64,000 bases of DNA from Zymoseptoria tritici IPO323. Its lineage: Eukaryota; Ascomycota; Dothideomycetes; Mycosphaerellales; Mycosphaerellaceae. The notes under the pieces were generated by a model that did not search any database, was not told the origin of the DNA, and was given only the letters and a program-made list of their open reading frames with translations. Below, in pieces: positions 32,322-44,900 of this stretch (positions are counted from its first letter, which is position 1; each line of letters starts with the position of its first letter). The DNA is taken from the NCBI RefSeq assembly GCF_000219625.1, contig NC_018217.1, positions 992,001 to 1,056,000 of the forward strand. Reading direction: 5' to 3'. A program made the position numbers and the translations under genes.

Positions 32322-33240
32322 ATGGACAACTTCCGAATCAAGCCGCGGAATGCTACGTGGATCAACTGGGCGCTGCTACTTATGTCGCTCCTTTACCTTC
32401 CATTGCTTGCGGGATACGTCAGCCTATACTCAAGACTACACAAGAGTCCACCAGAGCTGATGCCGAGTATGTTGCAACAATATGTCACAGCAATGAACTC
32501 TGCTCACACTTATCCGCAGTACTTGGTCGGCGAGCGGGAGCGCTCGAGTACGAGCTCAGAAAGTACAGCGACTTTGCAGAGTCGCCTTTTGCGGGCGATC
32601 CAAGGCCGCAACTGGAAACGGCCTGGCATCATCTCCTCCAACGTATGATTTCGAGGCAAAACATCTGGCAGCACACTGAAGGCTGTTCGCTGACTGCCGA
32701 CAGATATCAATATTCGCGTCAGCAAGTCCGACCTCGACGATGTCAACTTGACCTCTCTCGAGCTCTCAGATGGTTCTGGCTACGTAGCTCAACCAAGCGT
32801 TTTCCATGAGCTACACTGTATTGTTCGCCGCCCAGTGAGCTTCCATCCGCCTGCTACTGCTAACTCGTGGCAGAAACGGATCAGACACTGGGTCTACAAG
32901 GATCATTACTTGTCGGGCCTCTCAGAGCACGAAGCCCTCAATTGGAAGGGACACATAGGTAAGTACAAAGACTGTCTGATTGACTGAGACAGTTCTATCT
33001 CGGGCAATCTGATACCTGGCAGATCACTGCATAGAAATGCTTCGGAGCTCTGCAATGTGCAGGGGTGACACGGCCCTTACGACCTTCCACTGGCTGCATC
33101 AAGATGGCATGCCTAGACCCTCAGCACAAGACCTTAGCTACCACGAATGTGTCAGATGGGAGCCTCTTCTCGAGTGGGTCAAAGAAAACGAGATCGACTT
33201 GTTCGATCCTACAGTGTTGCGCAGGCCCGACGATACATGA
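32322..33240 (+). CDS. UstYa-like oxidase 1 (DUF3328)
   Basis: Membrane-anchored DUF3328 protein. UstYa/UstYb homologues form oxidative ring closures in dikaritin RiPPs and tailor cyclochlorotine. Exons 32322-32466, 32520-32642, 32704-32822, 32874-32958 and 33023-33240 total 690 nt (229 aa). One membrane helix near residues 12-35 (NWALLLMSLLYLPLLAGYVS). Then SPFAGDPRPQLETAWHHLL, the first HxxHC (VFHELHCI) and the second HxxHC (GHIDHCIEMLR), which is created only by splicing exons 4 and 5. The third intron needs a weak donor (GTTCGC) to give the normal spacing HCI-KRIRHW. A better GTGAGC donor twelve bases later would insert VRRP. Confidence 0.85.
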
Positions 33241-33440
33241 ACCGAATTGCCAAGCTGCCGACTGCCTCCTTCTCAATGCACTCCACCACTTGCTTGCGGG
33301 GATTTCTTATCACAGTAGCGGTCTGGCGCGAGACTTCAAAACCACCTACCGAGCTGTTAGCGTTCTGAACCGGAGACAGGCTGCCGAGTACGAGAGGAGT
33401 AGTAAATTGAAAACATTGCTCAAAGGTCTGCCCTTCTGCC

Positions 33441-34479
33441 TCATGACCAAAAGATGAGTTTGGGCCTTCCGCCCGTTTCTGATGGAGGAAGCAAACCCAT
33501 GAAGCTTGCCATCGCCACTCGACCCGGACCTTTTACATCGTCGACCGCACGCACTGTGTGCATGTTTCTTGAGTTGAAAATAAACAGGTCTCCGATTTCA
33601 GGCTCAAAAGTGCAGCTCTTCTGGTGCTCGACAAGCTTCGGAAAATAGCCATATGTCTCTGGATCGCGATACTTCAAAGCATCGGGCGACCATTGGACAT
33701 CGTACATCGTAGTTCTGCCGCCTTCGACGCTGGTTGCATGTCAGCTTGCATTTCTGGTATGCCTCAAGGTGCGCTTACTGTGTTATGTAAAGGTTGAACA
33801 CAGCTTGGTGCGTTATTTTGTTGATTATCCAGTCCTCCGTAATGCAATCGTACGGGCACCAGTCGCAATGGATAGGCACCCCGTTGTTGATACAGCGGAA
33901 GATTCCTGAGAAATATTCTCGGTTCTGGCCTTCCGTCGCGACTCCAACATCCCATTCAGGCACCAGAGCCGCCAGTGTGGCCACAGCCTTCGCCCAGACA
34001 TTCTCTCCTACTGCTTTGGCAAGATCGTCGTGTAGGTTCTTCAGCTTGGCAACCTCACTGAAGTATTGGTCCTTCTCTGGCACGAAGTTAGCACGTCCAT
34101 AGTAGCTGAACATCGATTATCATGGTCTTCCCGTACCGTTTCCTGTTCGTTTGTTGTAATCTTCCGCGGACTGGGCTTGGAATTCAAACTGCGCTACCCC
34201 AACCTTTTCAACGGCAGGTCCGGTGGCGTGCAGGTATGGTGTCAACATCGAGGTGACCTCTTTTGCAAGCCGATGGGACGTTTCCAAACTGGCAAAAGCT
34301 GAGATTCGTATGGCTGGAATGTTGCCTCTCAGTAACGACAGGAAGTTCTCCCTGTTCAGGGGTTGAACAGCGTCGGTATACCATGTTTCGACCGGCTGAG
34401 AGGGCATCCGACCCGTCTGAACCGCAGCTGTGTCGGTCTTGTCGACGTAGAATACTTTTTCAGGGCTGCTTTCCGCCAT
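33441..34479 (-). CDS. 2-oxoglutarate/Fe(II)-dependent oxygenase
   Basis: Tailoring oxygenase, probably a hydroxylase. Exons 34137-34479, 33779-34076 and 33441-33729 total 930 nt (309 aa). A 60-nt intron (CTAAC branch, CCAG acceptor) removes two in-frame stops. Iron ligands of the facial triad can be read: HxD in GVPIHCDWCPYDCITEDW and the distal His in FNSRNMHTVRAVDD. An Arg follows in GRVAMASF to bind 2-oxoglutarate. The preceding strand reads FNLYITHVEGGRTTMYDVQW. It lies tail-to-tail with UstYa 1 and in tandem upstream-downstream order with UstYa 2 and the NRPS on minus, which suggests co-regulation. Substrate unknown. Confidence 0.8.
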
Positions 34480-34723
34480 GGTACTGTGTGTGATTCTGTT
34501 GCTCTGCCTCGTGGTGCAAGTGCTTCACTGGGTCGAAGAAGAACAGCCAGGATTCAGCTAAGCTAAGGTGAGATGGCGCTTAGTAATGGATATGAATGCC
34601 CCGTATGGGCTCAGTCGCAGTCGCAATACACTAGGCTTTTGCGAATATGTACCAGGTGGAGAAACACGTCGGCCCGGATATACAACCAGCAAGAGTACAT
34701 TTCAGCTCTCGCGACGTGCGCCT

Positions 34724-35798
34724 TCAGCTGCACAATTCTCCATTGCTATCTAGATTGTATTTTATTGCCCTCTGCAGAGTTGTCTCGTCGATGCCACTAG
34801 TATTTCGCTTGACATAGAGGTCGCCATGAATACGCCGTCGATTAGTCCATTCCCGCAAAGTCGTGAATGATCGGCAGACATGTTGCTGATCCGAGTCGAT
34901 GTAGTTCTGCTCGATTGCTGGAAAGTATTGGGAGGGTATAAGAGTGGTACTGCCATAGCACTGGACTTCTTGTCGGAGGACATCGATGCAGTGCTCTATT
35001 GCGAAGTCATGACCTGTCTTTGAGCAATGGAACGATGAATCTCACCTAGATGGACTGTTCCATGTAAACGGGTCTCTGGATAGAAGTCCGGATAGAGACT
35101 CTTCCGAAGTGCATTCTTTGTCGATCAGCATATGTATCCGTGGTTGGAAAGTGCAGGGGATACCGTACGACACAATGCAAAGTGTGGAACACATCCAGCC
35201 TGACGCAGTCTTAGTGCCCTTGTCAGCCCGAATCAAGAGGAGGTGACTCACCCCGCGGTGTAGCCTCCTAAGCCCTCATCACGGTAGTTCGCATGTCTTG
35301 CTCCCCAAGTATCAGCTGCCTCTTCCTCGGATAACGAGATGTATCTACATCCGATCAACTCGTTCCATGCGTCGTCTATAGCTTGCGAAGGCGTTCCGAC
35401 GTATCTGTGGTTTTCGGGCCAGGCTGCACTGTCATTGAATGTTCTCCATGTCTCCCCATGGACCTCAAACTTTGGCGTGCCAGTGAAACGTCGGAGTTCG
35501 AGAGGTACCAGCGTAGGCGGTCCTGACAATGATGAGTTCAGATGTACATTGCGACCAAACTTTGTGACGTCTCACGCATATCCGTCGTGAATCCTGCTTC
35601 ATAGGTACCCAAGTCTGTAGCACTGCACCTCGCTAATTGCGTTGATAGAATGATGCACCCGAGGGATGAAATCAGAGCGAGCGCTTTCCAGCAGAAGAGC
35701 TCAGAAGGTGCGCTCCACGCCAAACCCTTTTGACGGCATGGTTCATGGCTACCATCGTTGGCCGAAGGTGTCAGCAGAGAGTAGTAAGGGTCGGACAT
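34724..35798 (-). CDS. UstYa-like oxidase 2 (DUF3328)
   Basis: Exons 35576-35798, 35252-35522, 35169-35199, 35046-35115 and 34724-34995 total 867 nt (288 aa), the longest of the four UstYa proteins here. Membrane helix ALALISSLGCIILSTQLA. The family core is RYVGTPSQAIDDAWNELIG, then DVFHTLHCVNALRKSLYPDF with the first HxxHC, and VHLEHCIDVLRQEVQCYG with the second. A 31-nt exon carries the first HxxHC. The C-terminus ends in a Cys-Ser after a long polar tail. Only 160 bp separate its start from the stop of the NRPS on the same strand, so the two may share read-through or a very short promoter. Confidence 0.85.
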
Positions 35799-35958
35799 AG
35801 AATTCAGTGATCAGTGGGCAGACGTCGACAAAGAAAAGATGTGTGTGACACAGCCGCCCTGGGTATCAAACCCAAGACGGCGAGTCTTGGCAGCCGAGCT
35901 AAGGTGGAAAGGGAAATTCGTGCGCTTTGTACTCATGCTTGAAACAGGAGCCTCATCG

Positions 35959-38900
35959 TTAGATACTTGTGGCAGTAGCGACCGCATCGAGATCAGTCTC
36001 AAAGCACCTGATCCAGCGCTTGATCGCATCCTGTCGCTTCAGCGAACCATCGTACGTGAAGTGTATGTTCAAGATATCAACGCTTGCGTGGGCAACGATC
36101 TCGAACACAGCAGTTCGAACACTTGGCGTAGTAGACCGATATATATCAGAGGGCAGGCTGAGCTCGTGGAGCATTCCAGGGCCTGTCTCGAGTGCTTGAT
36201 GCCGACCTGTGTAGTTGAAGGCCATTTCGAGAGGAGCAGTCGCTGGAGAGCTCGCCAAGGTAGCCAATTCAGACGCTTTTGCGACCTGATGGGCAGCATC
36301 TTCGAAGCAAGCTGCCGGGTTGATCTTCAGCTGATAGGGGTGGAACATCGTGAACCATCCGATGGTACGCATCAGATCCATTCCATTCTTTGACAAACGT
36401 CCATGGCCCGAGCTGTGTATGATAATGTTGTGACGATCGGCGAAAGTCTGGCCAAAGCTGCGCAAAAGTGCTGCCAAGATTGCTCTTTCAGGGCGAACTG
36501 CTTTCGAGAGGTTGTGTGTAGTGATCATCGTCGTGATCATGGCATCTGAGCGGGTAAAGCCTGATGGAAGACCCCAGTACGAGAAGATGTCATCGACGTC
36601 CTCGATAAGTGGAGGCGCTCCGCTGCTGGGTCGAAGTTTGCTCTCCGAAGACTGACACCATGTTGAATACTCCTCAGACCTGTGGCCAAAGACTTGGGTC
36701 TGCGGAACATCCGAGAGCAGCTGCTGTAGATCGCTGGCAAATATTCTCCAAGAGTAAAGATCGAAGATGAGATGATGAAAGGCAAACGCCAAGGTTTGAC
36801 CGGCAGAAGAGTTGTGTGACTGTACGACGAACACGGGTCCTTCCTGGACGTTGATTCGGCTTCGTAAGGACTTGAAGCTTTCGTCCCTGATTGCTTCGGA
36901 GCATGTTAGCTGCTGGATCTCGAAAGACGAGTCCACTCCGGGAGAAATGTACTGCTTCCACTGCTGAGCTTCAGTGCGAATGAAGCGTGCTCGCAACATG
37001 CTATGCTCTTCGGTCAAGAGCGTAAGCGCATTCTGCAACTTGCTCTGCACTACTGACTCTTTGAGCCGCGCCATAAAGACAAGCTGATGATCACTGTTGC
37101 CGGCCGGATATCGGAGGAAATGCATTTCTTGGGACGAGGATAAATCGAAGCATTCACTTTGTAGAGCAAGAGGGGTTATTCTGTCCGGGTCTGGCACATG
37201 GACCAAGCGGAAGCCTGCGGATAGCTGGGCAATGGTTTCCATCATGAAAACATCGACGACGCTGGCAATGTTGTGATATCCGAAATTTCGGCAGAATGCA
37301 AGGACTTGCATGGAGCTGATAGAGTCGCCGCCAAGAGACGAGAAAGTCGTGTGAAGATTGATCTTGTCGATCGGCCAATTCAGCACCTCACTCCATGCTC
37401 TTTGCAGCAATCGCTCAATCGGGGTCGACGGCTTTTCGTTCCGAGACTGGTCGCTGTTTGCAATGCCTGCCTGCAGGTCTTGGATCGGCAGTTTGCTGAA
37501 GATGTCTCGCAAACGTCGACGATCTAGCTTCTGCGACCACGTCAAGGGCCGTCGAGAAAGAGGGAGGAAGAATCTCGGTATCATGAACGCTGGAAGCTCC
37601 AATGGCAGCGTCGTCTCGAGCTTCGTTTTCAAGGGGGGCCATATTTCTGGGCATTGATGAGCCGAGAGAAGGTAGACCTCTTGGTCAGCGACTTCGAAGC
37701 TGATGTAAGCTATGAGTACTTCGCCTGCACGAAGCTCGGCGACATCTAAGGCGACTTCAAATCCTGTGGCATCAATAATACGGCGAATGTGGTGCTCAAT
37801 CTCGCCCAGTTCCAGCCTCTGGCCTCGCAATTTGACTTGTGCATCTTTTCTGCCAATATAGACGAGGCTTCCGGTTGTGTCGTATCGGACGAGATCTCCA
37901 GTGACGTACACTCGTGCTTGTTCACGACTCGGCCAGCTAAATTGAGATATCCAAGAAGGGATCCGTATGAAGGAGGCTCGCGTTTGAGCTGGATCGCCTC
38001 GATATTCACGAGCAATGAGCGGACCTTCGAGAAGTAACTCGCCTACGGTACCGATAGGTGCCAGCCGGTCGTGGTTGTTCGGATCGGTAATCCAGGTAGC
38101 ACAGCCGGAACCACGACCGATGGTGCTGGCTGAAGTAACGCTAGATACCTCGTCGTGAATCGTGGCGGTGACGCAGCACTCACTTGGACCATAAACATTG
38201 ATCAGGCTAACGGCATGTTGCCATTTTTCCACATGAGCTGGCGTTAACGCCTCGCCACCGAGCGCGAGTACCCGAAGTCCTGGCACATTAGAGGGCTGCA
38301 GTACATTCGCCACGGATGGCGTCAAGTGTGCCCAATTTACATCGAGGGAGGTTATCGCACCCGCCAGATCACCGATACGGTCTGCTTCCGAGGGGACGCA
38401 AATACAGCCACCGACGATGAGCGTGGAAAGAATGTCCTCGATGCAAGTATCGAATGCATACGAAGAGAATTGAAGGACTCTTGAGTTCTGGTCAAGCTTG
38501 ATGCGACGTATATGGCCGGCAGCGCTGGAGCAGTATGAACGGTGCTCAATGACTGATATCTTCGGGCTGCCAGAAGTACCTGACGTTGCAATGAGATATG
38601 CGGCTGATGACGGGCGAAGTGCTACCGTCCGCCAGCCTTTGCAAGTTGGCAAGGACTCGTCAGAAGCACCTCCTATCAACAACCGGTCTTGCAGCACCAC
38701 GGCGGCAGTAGCCGCAGTCGACGCGGAGTGCAGGAGCAAACAAGCATTGCTCTTGCTTGCTGCGCACTGAAGCCGTGAGATAGGGTGCTGAGCATCGAGA
38801 AGAAAGAATGCAGCTCCAGCTTTGAGCACACCGAGCAGCGCAACCTGCGCCCATTTGGATTTCTCGAAACACAGCAGCACCGTGTCCTCCATTTTGACGC

Positions 38901-41900
38901 CGAGGGCGACTAGCAGGTCGGCGACTCTGCAAGCCTGGGCTTCCAGCTCGGCATATGTGAAGTTTCCATCCCATGCGTGAACCGCCAGAGCGCTGGGCCG
39001 TAAAGCTGCCTGCCACTCAATAAGCTTGTGGATGCAATTGTCGACAGGGAGCGGGGCTTCGTTGTTCCAGATTCCGATTTGCTGTTCGTCTTGTATTGTC
39101 AACATGCTCACATCCGATAGCATGGTAGCGGCACTCTCTCTGCAGACCGCAAGCGCCAAGTGTTCAAAGTGGGCGAGCATACGCCTCATCTGTGCTTGCG
39201 GGAGGAGACATGCGTCGTACTTTGCCCGTATCAAGACAGAGTCTTGGCCGATCTCGCAGATGATAGTAAGAGGATAAGTTCGAAAGGTCGTTTCCCATTC
39301 CATGTCCTGATATTCCATGATCTTGGAATCGCCTCGAATTTCGGATGGCTGAACGACGAGTAGATTGTTGAAATTGCAAGCAGACCTGCTGTTGTCGTCG
39401 ATGTTTCTGATGTGCTGCAGTCCATAGTGTTGATGAGGAATGGCATCGATGACAGTTTTCTGCACAGCACTGGTGCAGGATTCGACGGACGTGGTGGCCG
39501 ATGCCATGCGAGTACGGAACGGAATTGTGGCAATGGTTGGGCCGAGCACCTCGTCAATAAATGGGACGGTAGACGTCCGACCGGACAAGGTCAACCCGAA
39601 GATGATGTCCTCATTGTCCGTATAGCGAGACAACAAAATTGCCCAAGTCGAGATCAGCACAGTGGCGAGAGTGACTGAAGAACCTTCCTTCCGTGAAAAG
39701 CTAAACCTGCGATCGAGTGAGCTGTCAGGCTTGGGCACGTAAGTCCGACTTGTCGTGGCTGGAAACACGGAGCTTTTCGCGCTTTGAAGTTGATGCGCCC
39801 AGAAAGAAGCAGCACTTCCGGAATCGGCGTCCACGAGATATTTGATGAATCGGTCATAGCGTGAAAGGGCTGCCTCACGTTTGACCAAGCATCCCGGCTC
39901 CTGGTAAGCTTCTTCAATCATCTGGACCATCTTTGGAAGCGAGTTGCCGTCGTAAAGGGCATGATGCAAAGTCCACACAAAGTACCTCTCGTCACCATCA
40001 ATGCGGATGATGGCGTATCGCGACAGCTTCTTCCCTAGGCCAACGTTCAACATCGCATCCGACCGAAGGTATTGCTGCAGATCATGGCCGGTCTCCCATT
40101 TTATTGCATCTTGCAGCACGACCTGTAGAGTACCACAAGTGTCAGACAGGAAGAATCTGGTTCGGAGAATGGCGGCGCTGTGTACTGTCTCTTCAACAGC
40201 CCTCTGGAAACCGCGTACGTCAACTCCGCGCTTCAGTCGAAATACTTGCTGCGCCATGTATGAGTTTCTGTGCTTGATAGACAGCGCCAGAAGTCCTTCC
40301 TGCAGAGCAGTACAAGGATATATGTTCTCAACCAGATCCACCGAAGAGCCGCACTGGGCGGCGGCTTGCAGGCGTGCCTCCTGTATCATGGGCTGTGGGA
40401 GTAGCGAAAGCGGCTCTAGGGTATGCTCGCTCGTGCGTGCGGTGCGATCGCGGACCGTCAAAGACAAATCTGAGAAATCATGACACCTGAATAAGTCCGC
40501 GACTGTGATCAAGAGGCCCTCCCCGCGGGCTAACGCAACGACTCTCATGGCCAGGATCGAGTCTCCACCAAGCTGTAGGAAGTTGTCATTCATGCCAATA
40601 CTTTTCTCTTCCAAAGCAAGACATCTTGCCAATATGCTGCAGAGCTTGCATTGCATCCAAGTAGTTGGTCGAGGCGGCGAACTAGTGTGAGGCGCCGTTC
40701 GCTCGATGATCCTCGATACCAAAGACGGTCCGAGTCCCACTAGCTGTCGCCTATTTATCTTTCCGGACCTGCTGAGTGGCATGTGCGATAAGGGTACGAC
40801 GACTGACGGCACCATGTAAGGGGCCAAGAATCTCGATAGATGTCGGGACAGACCCGGCCATCGATCAATAACGTCGTCGACTCTGCTGTCATCAATATTC
40901 AGCTCGTCGCTGACTGTGGAGCTCCTTGGCGATACAAGAGCTGCCAAGATGGAGCCACTCCGCAGGGTGACGCTTATGACAACCACATCGTCTTCGGGCA
41001 GTTGCGTCTTGATATGGTGCTCCACCTCGGTGACCTCAACTCGCTGACCTCGAATCTTGACTTGCTGCTCATCTTTGCGTGCCACGAACTTAAGGGTCCC
41101 ATCAGGGGCATAGCGAACGAGATCACCACATACAAATTTGCGGGTGGACGATTGATCCGACCAGGGACACTCATTCCGGAAACCCCCGGCATCGTTTCCA
41201 ATGTAACCTCTTGCTACGATTGGACCCTCCATCACGAGCTCCCCAACAGCTCCAATTGGCACAAGTGCCGTCCAGTCATTGGGATCAACGATCCAAGCGC
41301 GTCCGCCGAGTGGTCGGCCAAGATGCGTGCGAGGGGTGTTCCACTTCATCTCCTGTGCCATGCTTAGCGTCGTTTCAGCTGGGCCGGAACATTGAAATAA
41401 GCGGACATGGCTGGCCCATGTATCAATTGTTTCCTGCCTCATCGGTTCTCCGCCAACAACAAGAACGCTCAAATCTGGACTGTCTGATGGCATCAAGAGT
41501 TGAACAGTCGAAGGCGTGAAGAACGCCCAGTTGACTTCAAACTGCCTGAACAACATTGGGAGGTTGTTCACTCGGTCATGTTCCGATGGAACGCACACAC
41601 AACCACCTCGCATGAGAGTAGTGAAGAGCTCATATATGGCCATATCGAAGACAAAGTCCGCGAAATTGAGCACTCGAGACGCAGAGTTGATGTCGAGAGC
41701 GGAACCGTGCGCTAAGACGCTGGCGCAGATCGTGGAGTGCTGCAGTATTATGCCTTTCGGTGAACCGGTCGATCCGCTGGTGAACACGATGCACGCCTTG
41801 TTCGCGGGACCAACCTTTGCTTTCGGCAGGTGAGTCTCTGATCCGGTTGATGTAGTATCGCCAACAGTTACAACAATGGGCAGAAGCTTGTCCAGTGCAG

Positions 41901-44900
41901 CCGTAAGTGATTCCGAAACTAGCAAGATCTTTGCTTGCGACTGTCTCAGGATGCTTTGCAGTCTCAGCGGAGAATTGGATGGACCCAGGAATACAAAGCA
42001 TCCTCCCGCTTGAAGAACGGCGAGTGCAGAGACGATTGCAAACTTAGACTTCTCGAAGGCCAGCGCAACGACCACTTCCGCATGAACCCCGAGACTGATC
42101 AGCCGAAGGGACAAGTTTCTAGACATGTCGAGTAGTCCTTTGTAGGTAAGCTTCCCGTCCCATGCACTGATTGCTTCAGCATCCGGCTGGGCCAAGGCCC
42201 AATGCTCAATCTCGTCGTGAATACATGACAGTGGCTCTGACAAGCCGCACTCGTGCCACGCGGTCAGCTGCTCCAAATCATGCGGACCGACTTTGCAAAT
42301 GTCTCCGATCTCGGTATGTTGGGGTCGTCTGACCAGCTGATGCAAATAATGCTCCAGCTGTCTCACTGCTCGTTCGAGCTCCACGTACGATATTTGTGCC
42401 TCATCGAAGCTGCAGTCGAGAGTGATAGCTGTCTCGCTGAGGACAATCTGAACCATGAGAGCGTATACATTGAAATCGTGAAGGGTGCCGACTGTGTTGT
42501 ACGATCTGAACAGATCGCCTGGCACAGCATCTGATCGATCTGCCTGTATAACCAGCAGTGTCTGGAATCGACAAGCGGCTTGCGTGGAACAATCCAGCTT
42601 CGTGATGTGTTGTAAACCGGTCTGTTCGTAAGGCATCATGGCAATGCGCTGCTGATGAACCCGCTTGAGGAGGCGCTGGACTGTGTCTCCAGCTTCTACT
42701 CTGACTCGGACAGGTACCGTGGCGAACGTGGGTCCCATAATGTTTTCCACTCGAGCAAGTGTTCCGGTGCGACCGGTGAGGGTGGCACCAAAAACGGCGT
42801 CTTTCGTACCCGTGTACGCCATCGAGGTCAAGGCCCAGGCTGTCCAGATGATGTCGCGAGTCGTCGCATAGGGCAAGGTCCTGGACTGAATTTCAAGCTG
42901 AAAACTATGGCTCTTGTACGATTTGGGCCGAGCGTAGCTCGGCAGCTGTTGTGGGAAGAACAAATATTCTTCAGTGGTCGCTAGCATCTTCGTCCAGAAG
43001 GCTCGTTGCGAATCAAGACTGATTTGCGAAATATGATGGACGAAGACGTCAAACATAGGTTGAGGTTCAAGAGCCAGTCCTTTGTACACGCTTGCAACAG
43101 CGTCCAGCACAAGTTGGAATGATCGACCATCGTAGACTGCGTGGTGCAATGTCCAGACGAATGTCTGGGTTCTGCCAGCGGTCACAATACAGTACCGGCC
43201 AAGTCGAGTCCCAAGGGCTAACTGGCGCATAGAGCCGTCTGCCAGGTAGGAATCAAGATCTTCTTCAGCCTCCCATCCAATGAGCTCGTCCACCACGACC
43301 TGGAGCATGTTAGCAGGCGACTGCATGATGCGCGTTCGCAAAATTGGCGCAGCTCGGGCCACCGTTTGCCACGCGTCTTTGAATCGAGTAAGGTCCACGT
43401 CAGACGGTAGTTGGAAAACGTGCTGTGCCACGTACGATCCCTCATTCATCATCGAGAGAGCCATGATGCCCTCTTGTAAAGGCGTGCAAGGATACATGTT
43501 GCTGATGGAATGTTTCGCAACACCACAAATCTCTGCCGCTGTTTCTAGCAAATCGCTCAGATTGGCCGCAACGGTCTTGGTGATTAAAGCGAACGGAACC
43601 AAACACTGAACGCCGTCCGGCTGCCAATCTCTAGCCACGAGTGCCATATCCGCCAATCTAGGCTTCAGTAGAACGTCCTGGCCGGTAAGATGAATGCGGT
43701 ATTGCGGTTGTCGTCCGGCAGCGACCAGTCTCATTGCAGAAATAGAGTCTCCACCGTGCTCCAAAAAGCTATCGTTGCGGCTGATAGAAGCCAAGTCAAC
43801 CCCAAGAACGAAATGCCACAGCCGGGACAGTCTGATCTCCATGGATGTTGAAGGAGATACCCTACGACCGGTATAGCCGTCAGAATAGGGAAACAAAACG
43901 GAATCCCGGGACATTGAAGCTGCAAGAGCACGCAAGTGTTTCCGATCCGTTTTCCCGGTCGTGGTTCGCACCAATTCCCCGACCGGAATGAAGGCCGATG
44001 GTATCATGTGGCGGGGAAGCAACTTGGTGAGATTGTCCATTAGATCACACAGCCGTGCTTGAAGCTCAAATCGAGCATGTGACAAGGCATCTTCGGCATA
44101 TGGAGGCTGTCGTGCAAATGCAACAAAAGCGGTGAGGTCGCCATTGCGATTGGCGCCATCCACTTTCGCGAGCTCGACCACAACCGCACTAGCGTCTGGA
44201 AGGCATTTTCGGACGATGTTCTCGACATGACTTATCTCCACTCGCTGCCCACGTATCTTGACTTGAGTATCCGCCCTTCCCAAAAGAGCGACTGAACCAT
44301 CGTCCACGAGCCGAACCAGATCCCCAGTCTTATACAATCTGCGTATGCCGAACTCTTCAACCGGTAGCCAAGCCGGATTTTGTATGAACTTGAGATTGGT
44401 CTCTATCTCATTGTTCAAATAGGCCCGTGCGAGAGTCGGTCCTTCTATGAGCAGCTCACCGACGGCGCCGAACGGGGCAAGCTTGTCATGGTTTTGAGAC
44501 AATGTGACCCATCCGATACATCCATGGGCACGCCCGACCACGGAGGGAGAAGAACGATTCGAGAGAGGTTCCGTTGCATGGCTCATGCAAGCCACTTCGG
44601 TTGGCCCGTACACATTGACGAGACGTACACATGATGACCAGGTGTCGATTGCACTTTGCGACATCGGCTCGCCGGCAAGATAGAGTGTTCGTAGATGCGG
44701 CATTCTGGAAGGTGATCCCAGCAAATGCGCAAGAGAGGGTGTTGTCGCTGCGTGCGTTACCTTCATGTCGTTCATAAATCCAGCAAGATCACTGTTCAAC
44801 TCCTCGTCGGATGGCATGCATACGGTGCCTCCAAAGAGAAGCGTAGTCCATATGTCGTCGATCGCCGTGTCGAATCCGAACGAGGCAATTTGTGCCATGC

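Noticed and set aside
34117..34122. Two in-frame stops (TGATAA on minus) in the first oxygenase gene, suggesting a pseudogene
   Set aside because: A 60-nt intron with a CTAAC branch site and CAG acceptor removes them, and total length and phases then agree.
35839..35900. Possible tRNA-like stretch (GGTATCAAACCC)
   Set aside because: No convincing cloverleaf or A box; B-box match is poor.
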